This document shows, piece by piece, positions 1 through 5,597 of a DNA stretch of 5,597 nt; the stretch's first letter is position 1, and each line of letters starts with the position of its first letter. The position numbers and the translations under genes are program-made. This DNA comes from Candidatus Omnitrophota bacterium. GTDB taxonomy: Bacteria > Omnitrophota > Gorgyraeia > Tantalellales > Tantalellaceae. Location: NCBI GenBank assembly GCA_030617085.1, contig JAUWWB010000077.1:1-5597 (forward strand), read 5' to 3'. The notes beneath the pieces were generated by a model. The model searched no databases. It was not told the DNA's origin and worked only from the letters and a program-made list of their open reading frames with translations.

Positions 1-3000
1 AGGCCTGCAAGGCGCTGCGGGAAGAAGGGTACGAGGTCGTGCTCGTAAATTCCAACCCTGCCACGATAATGACCGATCCCGGCATGGCCGACAAAACCTA
101 TATCGAAGCACTGACGCTAGAAAGCCTCGAGAAGATCATTGAAAAGGAAAAACCGGATGCGCTGTTACCCAACCTGGGCGGCCAGACGGGGCTTAACCTT
201 GCCTCAAGCCTTTCCGCCGAAGGCATCCTTCAAAAGCACGGGGTCGAGATCATCGGGGTGAAAGAAGATGCCATCATGCGCGGCGAGGACCGCCTGGCGT
301 TCAAGGAAACGATGGACAAGCTCGGGCTGGAAGTGGCCCGGTCGGAAATATGCCGGAGTGTCGAAGAAGCCGAACGCATAGCCGATATGCTGAAATACCC
401 CGTCGTGCTCAGGCCCGCGTACACGATGGGCGGCACCGGCGGCGGCATAGCTTATAACGTCGAAGAGCTGAGGACCATCGTAGCGCGCGGGCTGAGCGCT
501 AGCCTGGTCCAGCAGGTGCTCGTCGAAGAGTCGGTTATAGGCTGGGAAGAGCTGGAGCTTGAGGTCGTCCGGGATCACAAGGGCCAGAAGATCACCGTAT
601 GTTTCATAGAGAACATCGACCCGATGGGAGTGCATACCGGGGACAGCTTCTGCTCCGCGCCGATGCTTACCGTTTCCGAAGATCTCCAGAAAAGGCTGCA
701 GGAAGCTTCCTACAGGATCGTCGACGCGATAGGGGTCACCGGAGGCACCAACATACAGTTCGCGCATAACCCCGCGGACGGAAGGGTGGTAGTCATCGAG
801 ATCAACCCCCGGACGTCGCGGTCTTCCGCCCTGGCATCAAAGGCGACAGGATTCCCCATAGCCCGTATTTCAACAAAGCTTGCCACGGGCCTTTCCATGG
901 ACGAGATACCTTACTGGCGCGAGGGCACGCTGGAAAAGTACACGCCGGGCGGTGACTATGTGGTCATAAAGTTCGCCAGATGGGCTTTTGAGAAGTTCCC
1001 GCAGGCAAAAGACGTTATAGGGACTCAGATGCGAGCCGTGGGCGAGGTGATGAGCATCGGGAAGAACTTCAAGGAAAGCTTTCAGAAGGCGATACGCTCG
1101 CTTGAGATCGGCCGCTACGGCCTGGGCCGGGCGAAGGACTTTAATTCCCTGCCGGCGGAGCAGCTCAAGCAGAAGCTCGCCTCCCCGTCCAGTGAACGGG
1201 TGTTCCTCATGTATGAAGCGCTGCGCAAGGGGGTATCCGTAGAGGACCTTTACAGGTTGACCGGCATAGGCCGCCCGTTCATAAAAGAGATGAAGGAGCT
1301 GGTAGACTTTGAAGAAGAGATCCTGAGGCGCGGGTGGAGCGGCCTTTCCGACGAAAACGTTTTGAAGGCCAAGGAGCTGGGGTTCGCGGACAGATACCTG
1401 GCCGGCATCTTCGGTGTAAGCGAAAAGGACGTCAGGCAGCGGCGGCTCGGCCTCGGGAAGACCGCGCGGTATGAGCCCGTCCCGGTAAGCGGGGTGGAGA
1501 ACGCCGCCTACTACTATTCGACCTACTGCGCCGAGAAAGATACGGTCCCGGTATCCCCGAACAGGAAGATCATGATACTCGGCAGCGGGCCTAACCGGAT
1601 AGGCCAGGGTATAGAGTTCGACTATACCTGTGTGCACGCCGCTTTCGCGCTTCGGGATGAAGGCTATGAATCGATAATGGTGAACTGTAACCCCGAGACG
1701 GTATCGACCGATTATGATACGTCGAACAAGCTCTATTTCGAGCCGCTTACGGTCGAGGACGTCCTCGCTATATATGCGAAGGAGAAGCCGGAGGGCGTTA
1801 TTGTCCAGTTCGGCGGGCAGACGCCGCTGAACATAGCGCAGGAGCTTAAGGATGCCGGCGTTAACATTCTGGGCACCAGCCCCGAAAGCATACATTTTGC
1901 CGAGGACCGCGAGAAGTTCCGGGATAAGATGATAAAGCTCGGGATACCCCAGCCGGAAAGCGGGACCGCGCGGTCACTGGATGAGGCGCTGCGCATCGCC
2001 AGGCAGATCGGATATCCGCTGATGGTACGCCCTTCCTTCGTTCTCGGCGGAAGGGGGATGGAGGTGATATACGATGAGCAGATGCTTCGAAAATACGCCC
2101 TTGAGGCCATAAAGGTAAGCCCCGAGTACCCGATGCTGATCGACCGCTTTCTGGAAAGCGCCATTGAAGCGGAGGTGGACGCGCTTTGCGACGGGGAAGA
2201 GACCTTTGTCGCGGCGGTGATGGAGCACATCGAGCACGCGGGGGTTCATTCGGGCGATTCGGCGTGCGTTATCCCTACCAGGACTATCGAACAGAGGCAC
2301 CTGGAAACCATAAAGGATTATACCGCCAGGATAGCCCGCGAACTGAAGGTGATGGGCCTCATGAACATCCAGTTCGCGATCTGCAACGACAAAGTCTATA
2401 TCCTCGAGGCGAATCCCAGAGCTTCCCGTACGGTGCCGCTTGTTTCCAAGGTGATGGGCATGCCCGTCGCGCGCATCGCGACGCTGCTCATGCTCGGCAA
2501 GAAGCTCGGAGATTTTCCGGAGCTGAAGCATAGCGAGGTTTCTTATGTGGGGGTCAAGGAAGCGGTGTTCCCCTTCAACATGTTCCCGGAGGTGGACCCT
2601 GTCCTCGGCCCCGAAATGAGGGCTACGGGGGAAGTGATGGGTATCGCGGACAGCTTTGGCCTGGCTTATTATAAAGCCGAGGAAGCGGCCGGGACGAAGC
2701 TGCCGGTGAAAGGGAACATCCTGCTTACTGTTGCAGACAAGGACAAGCAGGCCCTTCTTCCCGTGGCACGGGAACTGCGAGGCCTGGGGTTCTCCTTTTT
2801 CGCCACCGAAAAAACATGCCGGTTCCTTGAAGGGGAGGGCATACCCGCGGCCGCGATAAAGAAGCTGCACGAAGGCAGGCCCAACATCGCCGACGCGATC
2901 AAGAACGGAGATATTCAGCTTGTCATCAACACTCCCGTCGGAAGGGACAGCCAGCATGACAACAGTTATATCCGCCGGGAGGCCATACAGCACAAAGTGC

Positions 3001-3125
3001 CGTATATCACCACGATCGCCGCGGCTGCCGCGGCCGTGGAAGGGATCAGGGAAATAAAAACAAAAGCGGTTGAACCGAAGTCCCTCCAGGATTATTATGA
3101 GGAGGAAAAAGAGGCGTGCAGGTAG
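1..3125 (+). CDS. carB: Carbamoyl-phosphate synthase large subunit (5' truncated by window edge)
   Basis: Cytoplasmic large subunit of carbamoyl-phosphate synthase. With the small amidotransferase subunit CarA it makes carbamoyl phosphate from bicarbonate, two ATP and glutamine-derived ammonia, for arginine and pyrimidine synthesis. The visible frame starts at base 3 (ACKALREEGYEV), matching about residue 33 of the roughly 1073-residue E. coli protein. The 1040 visible residues therefore imply a near-standard full length of about 1072, and the true start lies upstream. Two homologous ATP-grasp halves are clear. The first has the glycine-rich loop MGGTGGGIAYN and the metal-binding EINPRTSRSSALASKATG (Glu codon 798-800). 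The second starts near base 1564 with KIMILGSGPNRIGQGIEFDY and has RPSFVLGGRGMEV and EANPRASRTVPLVSK (Glu codon 2406-2408). An oligomerisation region lies between them. The C-terminal MGS-like allosteric domain starts near base 2709 and includes KKLHEGRPNI and VINTPVGR. No frameshift or missing key motif is seen. The stop is TAG at 3123-3125. The GTG at 39 is internal, not the start. Confidence 0.98.
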   Translation, partial: ACKALREEGYEVVLVNSNPATIMTDPGMADKTYIEALTLESLEKIIEKEKPDALLPNLGGQTGLNLASSLSAEGILQKHGVEIIGVKEDAIMRGEDRLAFKETMDKLGLEVARSEICRSVEEAERIADMLKYPVVLRPAYTMGGTGGGIAYNVEELRTIVARGLSASLVQQVLVEESVIGWEELELEVVRDHKGQKITVCFIENIDPMGVHTGDSFCSAPMLTVSEDLQKRLQEASYRIVDAIGVTGGTNIQFAHNPADGRVVVIEINPRTSRSSALASKATGFPIARISTKLATGLSMDEIPYWREGTLEKYTPGGDYVVIKFARWAFEKFPQAKDVIGTQMRAVGEVMSIGKNFKESFQKAIRSLEIGRYGLGRAKDFNSLPAEQLKQKLASPSSERVFLMYEALRKGVSVEDLYRLTGIGRPFIKEMKELVDFEEEILRRGWSGLSDENVLKAKELGFADRYLAGIFGVSEKDVRQRRLGLGKTARYEPVPVSGVENAAYYYSTYCAEKDTVPVSPNRKIMILGSGPNRIGQGIEFDYTCVHAAFALRDEGYESIMVNCNPETVSTDYDTSNKLYFEPLTVEDVLAIYAKEKPEGVIVQFGGQTPLNIAQELKDAGVNILGTSPESIHFAEDREKFRDKMIKLGIPQPESGTARSLDEALRIARQIGYPLMVRPSFVLGGRGMEVIYDEQMLRKYALEAIKVSPEYPMLIDRFLESAIEAEVDALCDGEETFVAAVMEHIEHAGVHSGDSACVIPTRTIEQRHLETIKDYTARIARELKVMGLMNIQFAICNDKVYILEANPRASRTVPLVSKVMGMPVARIATLLMLGKKLGDFPELKHSEVSYVGVKEAVFPFNMFPEVDPVLGPEMRATGEVMGIADSFGLAYYKAEEAAGTKLPVKGNILLTVADKDKQALLPVARELRGLGFSFFATEKTCRFLEGEGIPAAAIKKLHEGRPNIADAIKNGDIQLVINTPVGRDSQHDNSYIRREAIQHKVPYITTIAAAAAAVEGIREIKTKAVEPKSLQDYYEEEKEACR

Positions 3126-3157
3126 GGCCTGCATGGCCCGGCGAAACTGAAAAGAAA

Positions 3158-3164
3158 AAGGTGG
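3158..3164 (+). promoter_or_regulatory. Ribosome binding site of the UPF0371 gene
   Basis: AAGGTGG lies 4 bases before the ATG at 3169, or 7 bases if only the AAGG core is counted. It is a variant of the AGGAGG consensus. It supports the chosen start, which also matches the N-terminus usual in the family (M-x-I-G-F-D). No promoter or terminator hairpin is evident in the 43 bases between carB and this gene, so readthrough from carB is likely. Confidence 0.6.
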
Positions 3165-3168
3165 AACG

Positions 3169-4680
3169 ATGAGGATCGGTTTCGACAACGAAAAATACCT
3201 GGCGGAGCAGACCAGGGCCATACTCGAGAGGGTGAAAAAGTTCGATGACAAGCTGTACCTCGAGTTCGGGGGGAAGATAGTGTGCGATTATCACGCTTCA
3301 CGGGTGCTGCCCGGGTTCGCCCCGGACGTCAAGGTACAGCTCCTGCAGAAATTAAAGGATAATGCGGAGATTATCTTATGCATATACGCCGGCGACATCG
3401 AAAGGAAGAAGGTAAGGGCCGACTTCGGCATCACTTATGACACGGATGCCCTCAGGATGATCGACGAGCTGAGAGACCGGGGACTTAAAGTGGCGGCGGT
3501 CGTCATTACCCGTTTCGAGGGCCAGCCGTCGGCCCGGATCTTCAGGAACAAGCTCGAGCGGCGCGGCATACGGGTTTACGCCCACCGTTTTACGAAAGGG
3601 TATCCGACCGACGTGGATCTGATAGTCAGCGAGAAGGGGTACGGGGCCAACGAATACATCGAGACCGAAAGGCCGCTCATCGTGGTTACCGGCCCCGGGC
3701 CGGGCAGCGGCAAGCTCGCCACGAGCCTTTCACAGCTTTACCACGAGCACAAGAGAGGCGTACGGACCGGCTACGCGAAGTTCGAGACGTTTCCTATCTG
3801 GAACATACCGATCAAGCATTCCGTAAACGTCGCTTACGAAGCCGCCACGGCAGATATCCGGGACTTCAACATGATAGACCCCTTTCACCTCGAGGCCTAT
3901 AACGAGACGGCCGTCAACTATAACCGAGACGTAGAAGTGTTTCCCGTCCTGAAAAGGATACTCGAGCGGATAATGGGGGAAGACGGTGTTTACAGGTCAC
4001 CTACCGATATGGGCGTGAACCGGGCAGGGTTCGGCATAGTGGACGACGGCTGTGTCCGGGAAGCTGCCAGGCAGGAGATCATAAGGAGGTACTTCCGTTA
4101 CTCCTGTGAATACGCGATGGGCTTTGCTGACAAAGAGACCGTTGACCGCGCCGCGCTTTTCGTTGAAGAAATTGGAACGAAGCCTGAAACCAGGGTAGTG
4201 GTGGGCCCTGCCAGGGAGGCGATGGCCGCGGCGGAACAGGAGAAAAAAGGCAATCAAGGCATATACTGCGGCGCGGCGATACAGCTGCCCGACGGCAGGA
4301 TCGTCACCGGCAAGAATTCTCCGTTGATGCACGCCTCCTCGAGCCTTATCCTTAACGCGGTCAAGGCCCTCGCGGGCGTGCCGGACAACATACACCTGCT
4401 TTCCCCATCGACAATAGAATCGATCTCCCGCCTTAAGGCAAATCTGTCCCGGGGCAAGAACATCAGCCTTGACCTCGAGGAAACCCTCATAGCCCTGAGC
4501 ATCAGCGCCGCGGGCAACCCCACCGCCCAGGTCGCACTGGAGAAACTAAAGGACCTTGAGGGCTGCGAGGCGCACCTCAGCCACATGCCCACCAGCGGCG
4601 ATGAGGCAGGATTACGCAAACTCAGGGTAAACCTCACCAGCGAGCCGAACTTCGCGACCAAGAACCTGTTCCTTTCGTGA
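3169..4680 (+). CDS. UPF0371 / DUF1846 family protein
   Basis: Complete 503-residue protein of the DUF1846 (UPF0371) family, whose members are usually about 490-505 residues and common in Firmicutes. To my knowledge its biochemical function is not established, so none is assigned. Family hallmarks run the whole length: MRIGFDNEKYLAEQ (1-14), LYLEFGGKIVCDYHASRVLPGF (29-50), YAGDIERKKVRADFGITYD (73-91), KLERRGIRVYAH (128-139), KGYPTDVDLIVS (143-154), SPTDMGVNRAGFGIVDD (277-293) and QEIIRRYFRY (302-311). The segment VVTGPGPGSGKLATSLSQLYHEH (172-194) holds a glycine-rich GPGPGSGK loop. It resembles a Walker A motif but has one extra spacer residue and Leu in place of Ser/Thr, so nucleotide binding is only a suggestion. 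The C-terminal part has ASSSLILNAVKALAG (389-403) and GDEAGLRKL (477-485). No signal peptide or membrane segment is seen, so it is predicted to be cytoplasmic. It lies 43 bases after carB on the same strand, so a shared transcript is likely. The stop is TGA. Confidence 0.95.
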   Translation: MRIGFDNEKYLAEQTRAILERVKKFDDKLYLEFGGKIVCDYHASRVLPGFAPDVKVQLLQKLKDNAEIILCIYAGDIERKKVRADFGITYDTDALRMIDELRDRGLKVAAVVITRFEGQPSARIFRNKLERRGIRVYAHRFTKGYPTDVDLIVSEKGYGANEYIETERPLIVVTGPGPGSGKLATSLSQLYHEHKRGVRTGYAKFETFPIWNIPIKHSVNVAYEAATADIRDFNMIDPFHLEAYNETAVNYNRDVEVFPVLKRILERIMGEDGVYRSPTDMGVNRAGFGIVDDGCVREAARQEIIRRYFRYSCEYAMGFADKETVDRAALFVEEIGTKPETRVVVGPAREAMAAAEQEKKGNQGIYCGAAIQLPDGRIVTGKNSPLMHASSSLILNAVKALAGVPDNIHLLSPSTIESISRLKANLSRGKNISLDLEETLIALSISAAGNPTAQVALEKLKDLEGCEAHLSHMPTSGDEAGLRKLRVNLTSEPNFATKNLFLS

Positions 4681-4698
4681 AGACGCAGGGAGGCAGAT

Positions 4699-4746
4699 GG
4701 GGTCAGGTCTGGACATTGGACGAAAATGTCCTCCGGACTTGACCCC
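4699..4746. repeat. Palindromic REP/MITE-like element of the GGGGTCAGGTCT type
   Basis: The left arm at 4699-4717 (GGGGTCAGGTCTGGACATT) pairs with the right arm at 4725-4746. There are 19 base pairs, two of them G-T, with one 3-base bulge on the right side and a 7-base loop at 4718-4724. It starts 18 bases after the UPF0371 stop codon. The end sequence resembles palindromic repeats that I recall near REP-associated (Y1, IS200-like) transposases in several uncultured bacterial lineages; that family assignment is from memory. No transposase is present here, so it would be a non-autonomous copy. It could stall or partly terminate transcription, but no T-run follows it, so it is not a standard intrinsic terminator. 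Confidence 0.7.
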
Positions 4747-4766
4747 GAAGTGCCCTGTGCTATGCT
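4739..4766 (+). promoter_or_regulatory. Candidate sigma70-type promoter for the carbonic-anhydrase-like gene
   Basis: The -35 candidate TTGACC (4739-4744) matches TTGACA at 5 of 6 positions. A 16-base spacer leads to TATGCT (4761-4766), matching TATAAT at 4 of 6, preceded by TG plus one base (4758-4760) as in extended -10 promoters. Transcription would begin near 4773, giving a leader of about 60 bases before the ATG at 4834. The -35 box lies within the right arm of the palindromic element at 4699-4746, so the repeat may supply part of this promoter. Prediction from consensus matching only. Confidence 0.4.
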
Positions 4767-4782
4767 GCTAGCGCTAATTAGC
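4767..4782. promoter_or_regulatory. Two abutting perfect palindromes near the predicted start site
   Basis: GCTAGC (4767-4772) is followed directly by GCTAATTAGC (4773-4782). Both are perfectly self-complementary, and they sit just downstream of the candidate -10 box, where a repressor site would act. No known operator is recognised, and short palindromes arise by chance, so an operator role is speculative. Confidence 0.2.
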
Positions 4783-4818
4783 CAAAAGATTTGATAGGAT
4801 AGCGGGGATTGTCTCAAC

Positions 4819-4826
4819 AGGAGAGG
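4819..4826 (+). promoter_or_regulatory. Ribosome binding site of the carbonic-anhydrase-like gene
   Basis: AGGAGAGG lies 7 bases before the ATG at 4834. It is a strong, well-spaced Shine-Dalgarno match and fixes that ATG as the start. The first conserved motif of the protein (INCMDGR) begins only eight codons later, which leaves no room for a later start. Confidence 0.75.
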
Positions 4827-4833
4827 TAGTTGG

Positions 4834-5217
4834 ATGAAACAACAATTCGCGACAGCTATAAATTGTATGGATGGGAGGGTCCAGCGGCCTGTTATTGATT
4901 ACTTGCTTGAAACTTATCAGGCCGATTTTGTCGACATGATCACTGAGCCCGGACCTAATAAGATCTTATCAGACAACAGTAATAAAGCTATGGTTGATTC
5001 AATAAGACAAAGGGTGGAAATGTCCGTTCTAAAGCACCTTTCCCGTATCATCGCTGTTGTCGGGCATCATGATTGCGCCGGAAATCCGGCAAGCCAAAAA
5101 GAGCAAGAACAGCACCTGGCTAACGCGGTAGACCTTGTTAACAAATGGGGATTGCCGGTGAAGATCATCAGTGGCTTATGGGTGGATAGGCAGTTTAAAG
5201 TGTCCAGAATAATTTAG
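4834..5217 (+). CDS. Small beta-carbonic-anhydrase-like protein
   Basis: A 127-residue protein with the beta-class carbonic anhydrase signature. CMDGR (11-15) fits the C-x-D-x-R motif that provides a zinc cysteine and the Asp-Arg pair. VVGHHDCAGNP (75-85) fits H-x-x-C and provides H78 and C81. All three predicted zinc ligands (C11, H78, C81) are present. If active it would interconvert CO2 and bicarbonate in the cytoplasm; no signal peptide or membrane segment is seen. It is shorter than classical beta enzymes (about 165 residues or more), and the Gly usual after the second Cys is Ala82. It resembles short carbonic-anhydrase-like proteins of about 125-140 residues that I recall in anaerobes, so it appears complete rather than broken, but catalysis is uncertain. 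It ends with tandem stops TAG TGA (5215-5220). GC is about 44-45% by hand count, clearly below the two upstream genes, and repeats flank it, suggesting acquisition. It probably has its own promoter. Confidence 0.85.
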   Translation: MKQQFATAINCMDGRVQRPVIDYLLETYQADFVDMITEPGPNKILSDNSNKAMVDSIRQRVEMSVLKHLSRIIAVVGHHDCAGNPASQKEQEQHLANAVDLVNKWGLPVKIISGLWVDRQFKVSRII

Positions 5218-5222
5218 TGAAC

Positions 5223-5248
5223 GGGGCCAGGCCTCGTCACAGCGCAAA
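5223..5248 (+). repeat. Degenerate 26-base direct repeat, left copy
   Basis: This segment begins GGGGCCAGGCCT, which differs from the GGGGTCAGGTCT end of the element at 4699 by two T-to-C changes. It continues with CCTCGTCACAGCGCAAA (5232-5248), which recurs at 5555-5571 with one mismatch in 17. Across 26 bases the two copies agree at 21 positions. It starts 6 bases after the TAG stop of the carbonic-anhydrase-like gene. Confidence 0.6.
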
Positions 5249-5264
5249 ATTCCCAAGGAGTCAG

Positions 5265-5277
5265 CCAACCTGGTTGG
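5265..5277. repeat. Short palindrome CCAACC-T-GGTTGG
   Basis: Perfect 6-base arms around one central base, followed by AAAAG. It could form a small cruciform or protein-binding site. A hairpin needs a larger loop, which leaves about 5 pairs, and no T-run follows, so a terminator is unlikely. Confidence 0.35.
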
Positions 5278-5431
5278 AAAAGCTATACGATTGCCCCCCT
5301 CAAACAGTTTGCAATTTTGTTATGTCTCTTAAACCTACGGGGTGCCCCCATAAGAACAAATGGTAAGAGTTTAGCTCAGGGAAGTTAACCGGCCAGTATG
5401 CCATATGGGCAAAATCGCACGTAAATGTAGC

Positions 5432-5449
5432 CGCAGGCTTTAGCCTGCG
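5432..5449. repeat. 18-base palindrome CGCAGGCTTTAGCCTGCG
   Basis: The arms CGCAGGCT and AGCCTGCG (5432-5439 and 5442-5449) are perfectly complementary; as RNA this gives a 7-bp stem with a TTTA loop. The surrounding text GTAGCCGCAGGCTTTAGCC resembles dispersed hairpin repeats that I recall from several uncultured bacterial genomes, so a multicopy intergenic element is likely. It is not followed by a T-run. Confidence 0.6.
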
Positions 5450-5460
5450 CCGTCGTGCCC

Positions 5461-5479
5461 TGCCCGCCTTCGGTGGGTA
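5461..5479. repeat. Second GC-rich hairpin next to the palindrome
   Basis: CCCGCC (5463-5468) pairs with GGTGGG (5472-5477) across a 3-base TTC loop with one G-T pair. The stem extends by a further G-T and T-A pair to 5461 and 5479. It lies 11 bases after the 18-base palindrome, so the two may form one composite element. The arms are followed by AAGCCC rather than a T-run. Confidence 0.45.
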
Positions 5480-5518
5480 AGCCCGTCGTCATATTATCAA
5501 GTCACTTTATGCTGCCCG

Positions 5519-5548
5519 TAGCAACATTTGGGGTTAGCAACATTTGGG
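5519..5548 (+). repeat. Two-copy tandem repeat TAGCAACATTTGGG
   Basis: The 14-base unit TAGCAACATTTGGG occurs exactly twice, at 5519-5532 and 5535-5548, with a 16-base period. It directly abuts the right copy of the 26-base direct repeat and probably arose by local slippage or as part of a repeat end. Confidence 0.65.
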
Positions 5549-5571
5549 CTCAAACCTCGCCACAGCGCAAA
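5546..5571 (+). repeat. Degenerate 26-base direct repeat, right copy
   Basis: It matches 5223-5248 at 21 of 26 positions, with the core CCTCGCCACAGCGCAAA (5555-5571) differing from the left copy by one base. The two copies are in the same orientation, 323 bases apart start to start, and enclose the hairpin pair and tandem repeat. Sequence on either side of the pair shows no further match. Confidence 0.6.
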
Positions 5572-5597
5572 TCTTTTGAAAGAAATTACCTCTTTTC

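Larger units (their letters stand above)
5218..5597. other. Gene-free, repeat-rich region
   Basis: No coding region here is supported on either strand. The longest open stretch touching the right edge is about 32 codons on the minus strand; it runs through the repeats and matches nothing I recognise. Besides the repeats listed separately, there is an 11-base palindrome CAAACAGTTTG (5301-5311) and an imperfect hairpin pairing TTTGTT/ATG (5316-5324) with CAT/AACAAA (5349-5360), enclosing GGGGTGCCCC (5339-5348). No tRNA, rRNA, known riboswitch or CRISPR pattern was recognised, and no T-tailed terminator follows the upstream gene. Confidence 0.6.

Noticed and set aside
2186..2533. 115-codon plus-strand open frame within carB
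   Set aside because: It is out of frame inside the intact second ATP-grasp half of carB and its translation is an Arg- and Gly-rich sequence with no family match. It is a shadow of the real frame.
1974..3251. Long open frame on the minus strand opposite the end of carB (425 codons)
   Set aside because: It lies opposite the highly conserved carB and the start of the UPF0371 gene, its translation shows no recognisable family, and GC-rich genes commonly leave such antisense frames open. The same holds for the minus-strand frames at 870-1895, 204-767, 1733-2230 and 4254-4817.
4699..4746. Intrinsic terminator for the carB-UPF0371 transcript
   Set aside because: The stem is strong, but it is followed by GAAGTGCCCTG rather than a T-run, so a standard intrinsic terminator is not supported.
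5265..5277. Terminator of the carbonic-anhydrase-like gene
   Set aside because: The short stem is followed by AAAAGCTA, with no T-run on the plus strand.
5232..5571. CRISPR array
   Set aside because: There are only two copies of the direct repeat, they are diverged and 323 bases apart, and the tandem repeat has a period of only 16 bases with no spacer-sized unique sequence.
5218..5597. Group II intron remnant or structured RNA suggested by TCGCACGTA at 5415-5423
   Set aside because: The string resembles part of an intron domain V, but the paired strand and the GAAA loop context are absent, and no maturase fragment is present.

Overview
The window reads as bacterial chromosome of moderately high GC. 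It has two well-conserved housekeeping-type genes on the + strand, then a third, lower-GC gene set among short palindromic and direct repeats. Four sampled 60-base lines of the first two genes gave 57-73% GC; a full hand count of the third gene gave about 44-45%. The GC-rich genes also use ATA (Ile) and AGG (Arg) codons freely. That combination, together with the GGGGTCAGGTCT-type palindrome, would suit an uncultured lineage such as Omnitrophica or a clostridial/deltaproteobacterial relative. This taxonomic guess is weak and rests only on codon style and recalled repeat types.

Layout: bases 1-3125 hold carB, the large subunit of carbamoyl-phosphate synthase, missing only about its first 32 codons at the window edge. 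After 43 bases comes a complete 503-residue UPF0371/DUF1846 protein (3169-4680), probably co-transcribed with carB. Bases 4681-4833 carry a near-perfect hairpin element beginning GGGGTCAGGTCT, a plausible sigma70-type promoter whose -35 box lies inside the right arm of that hairpin, and two abutting palindromes near the predicted transcription start. Bases 4834-5217 encode a small (127 aa) beta-carbonic-anhydrase-like protein that keeps all three predicted zinc ligands. The last 380 bases (5218-5597) hold no gene that I can support, but are dense in repeats: a degenerate 26-base direct repeat bracketing most of the region, an 18-base palindrome, a second hairpin, and a short tandem repeat.

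Functionally, CarB supplies carbamoyl phosphate for arginine and pyrimidine synthesis, consuming bicarbonate, ATP and glutamine-derived ammonia. A carbonic anhydrase could in principle supply bicarbonate to CarB. However, the third gene has its own putative promoter, different base composition and flanking repeats, which points more to a separate, possibly acquired unit than to a designed pathway link. I found no clear new biological system. The most interesting part is the repeat-flanked carbonic-anhydrase-like gene and the repeat cluster downstream of it.
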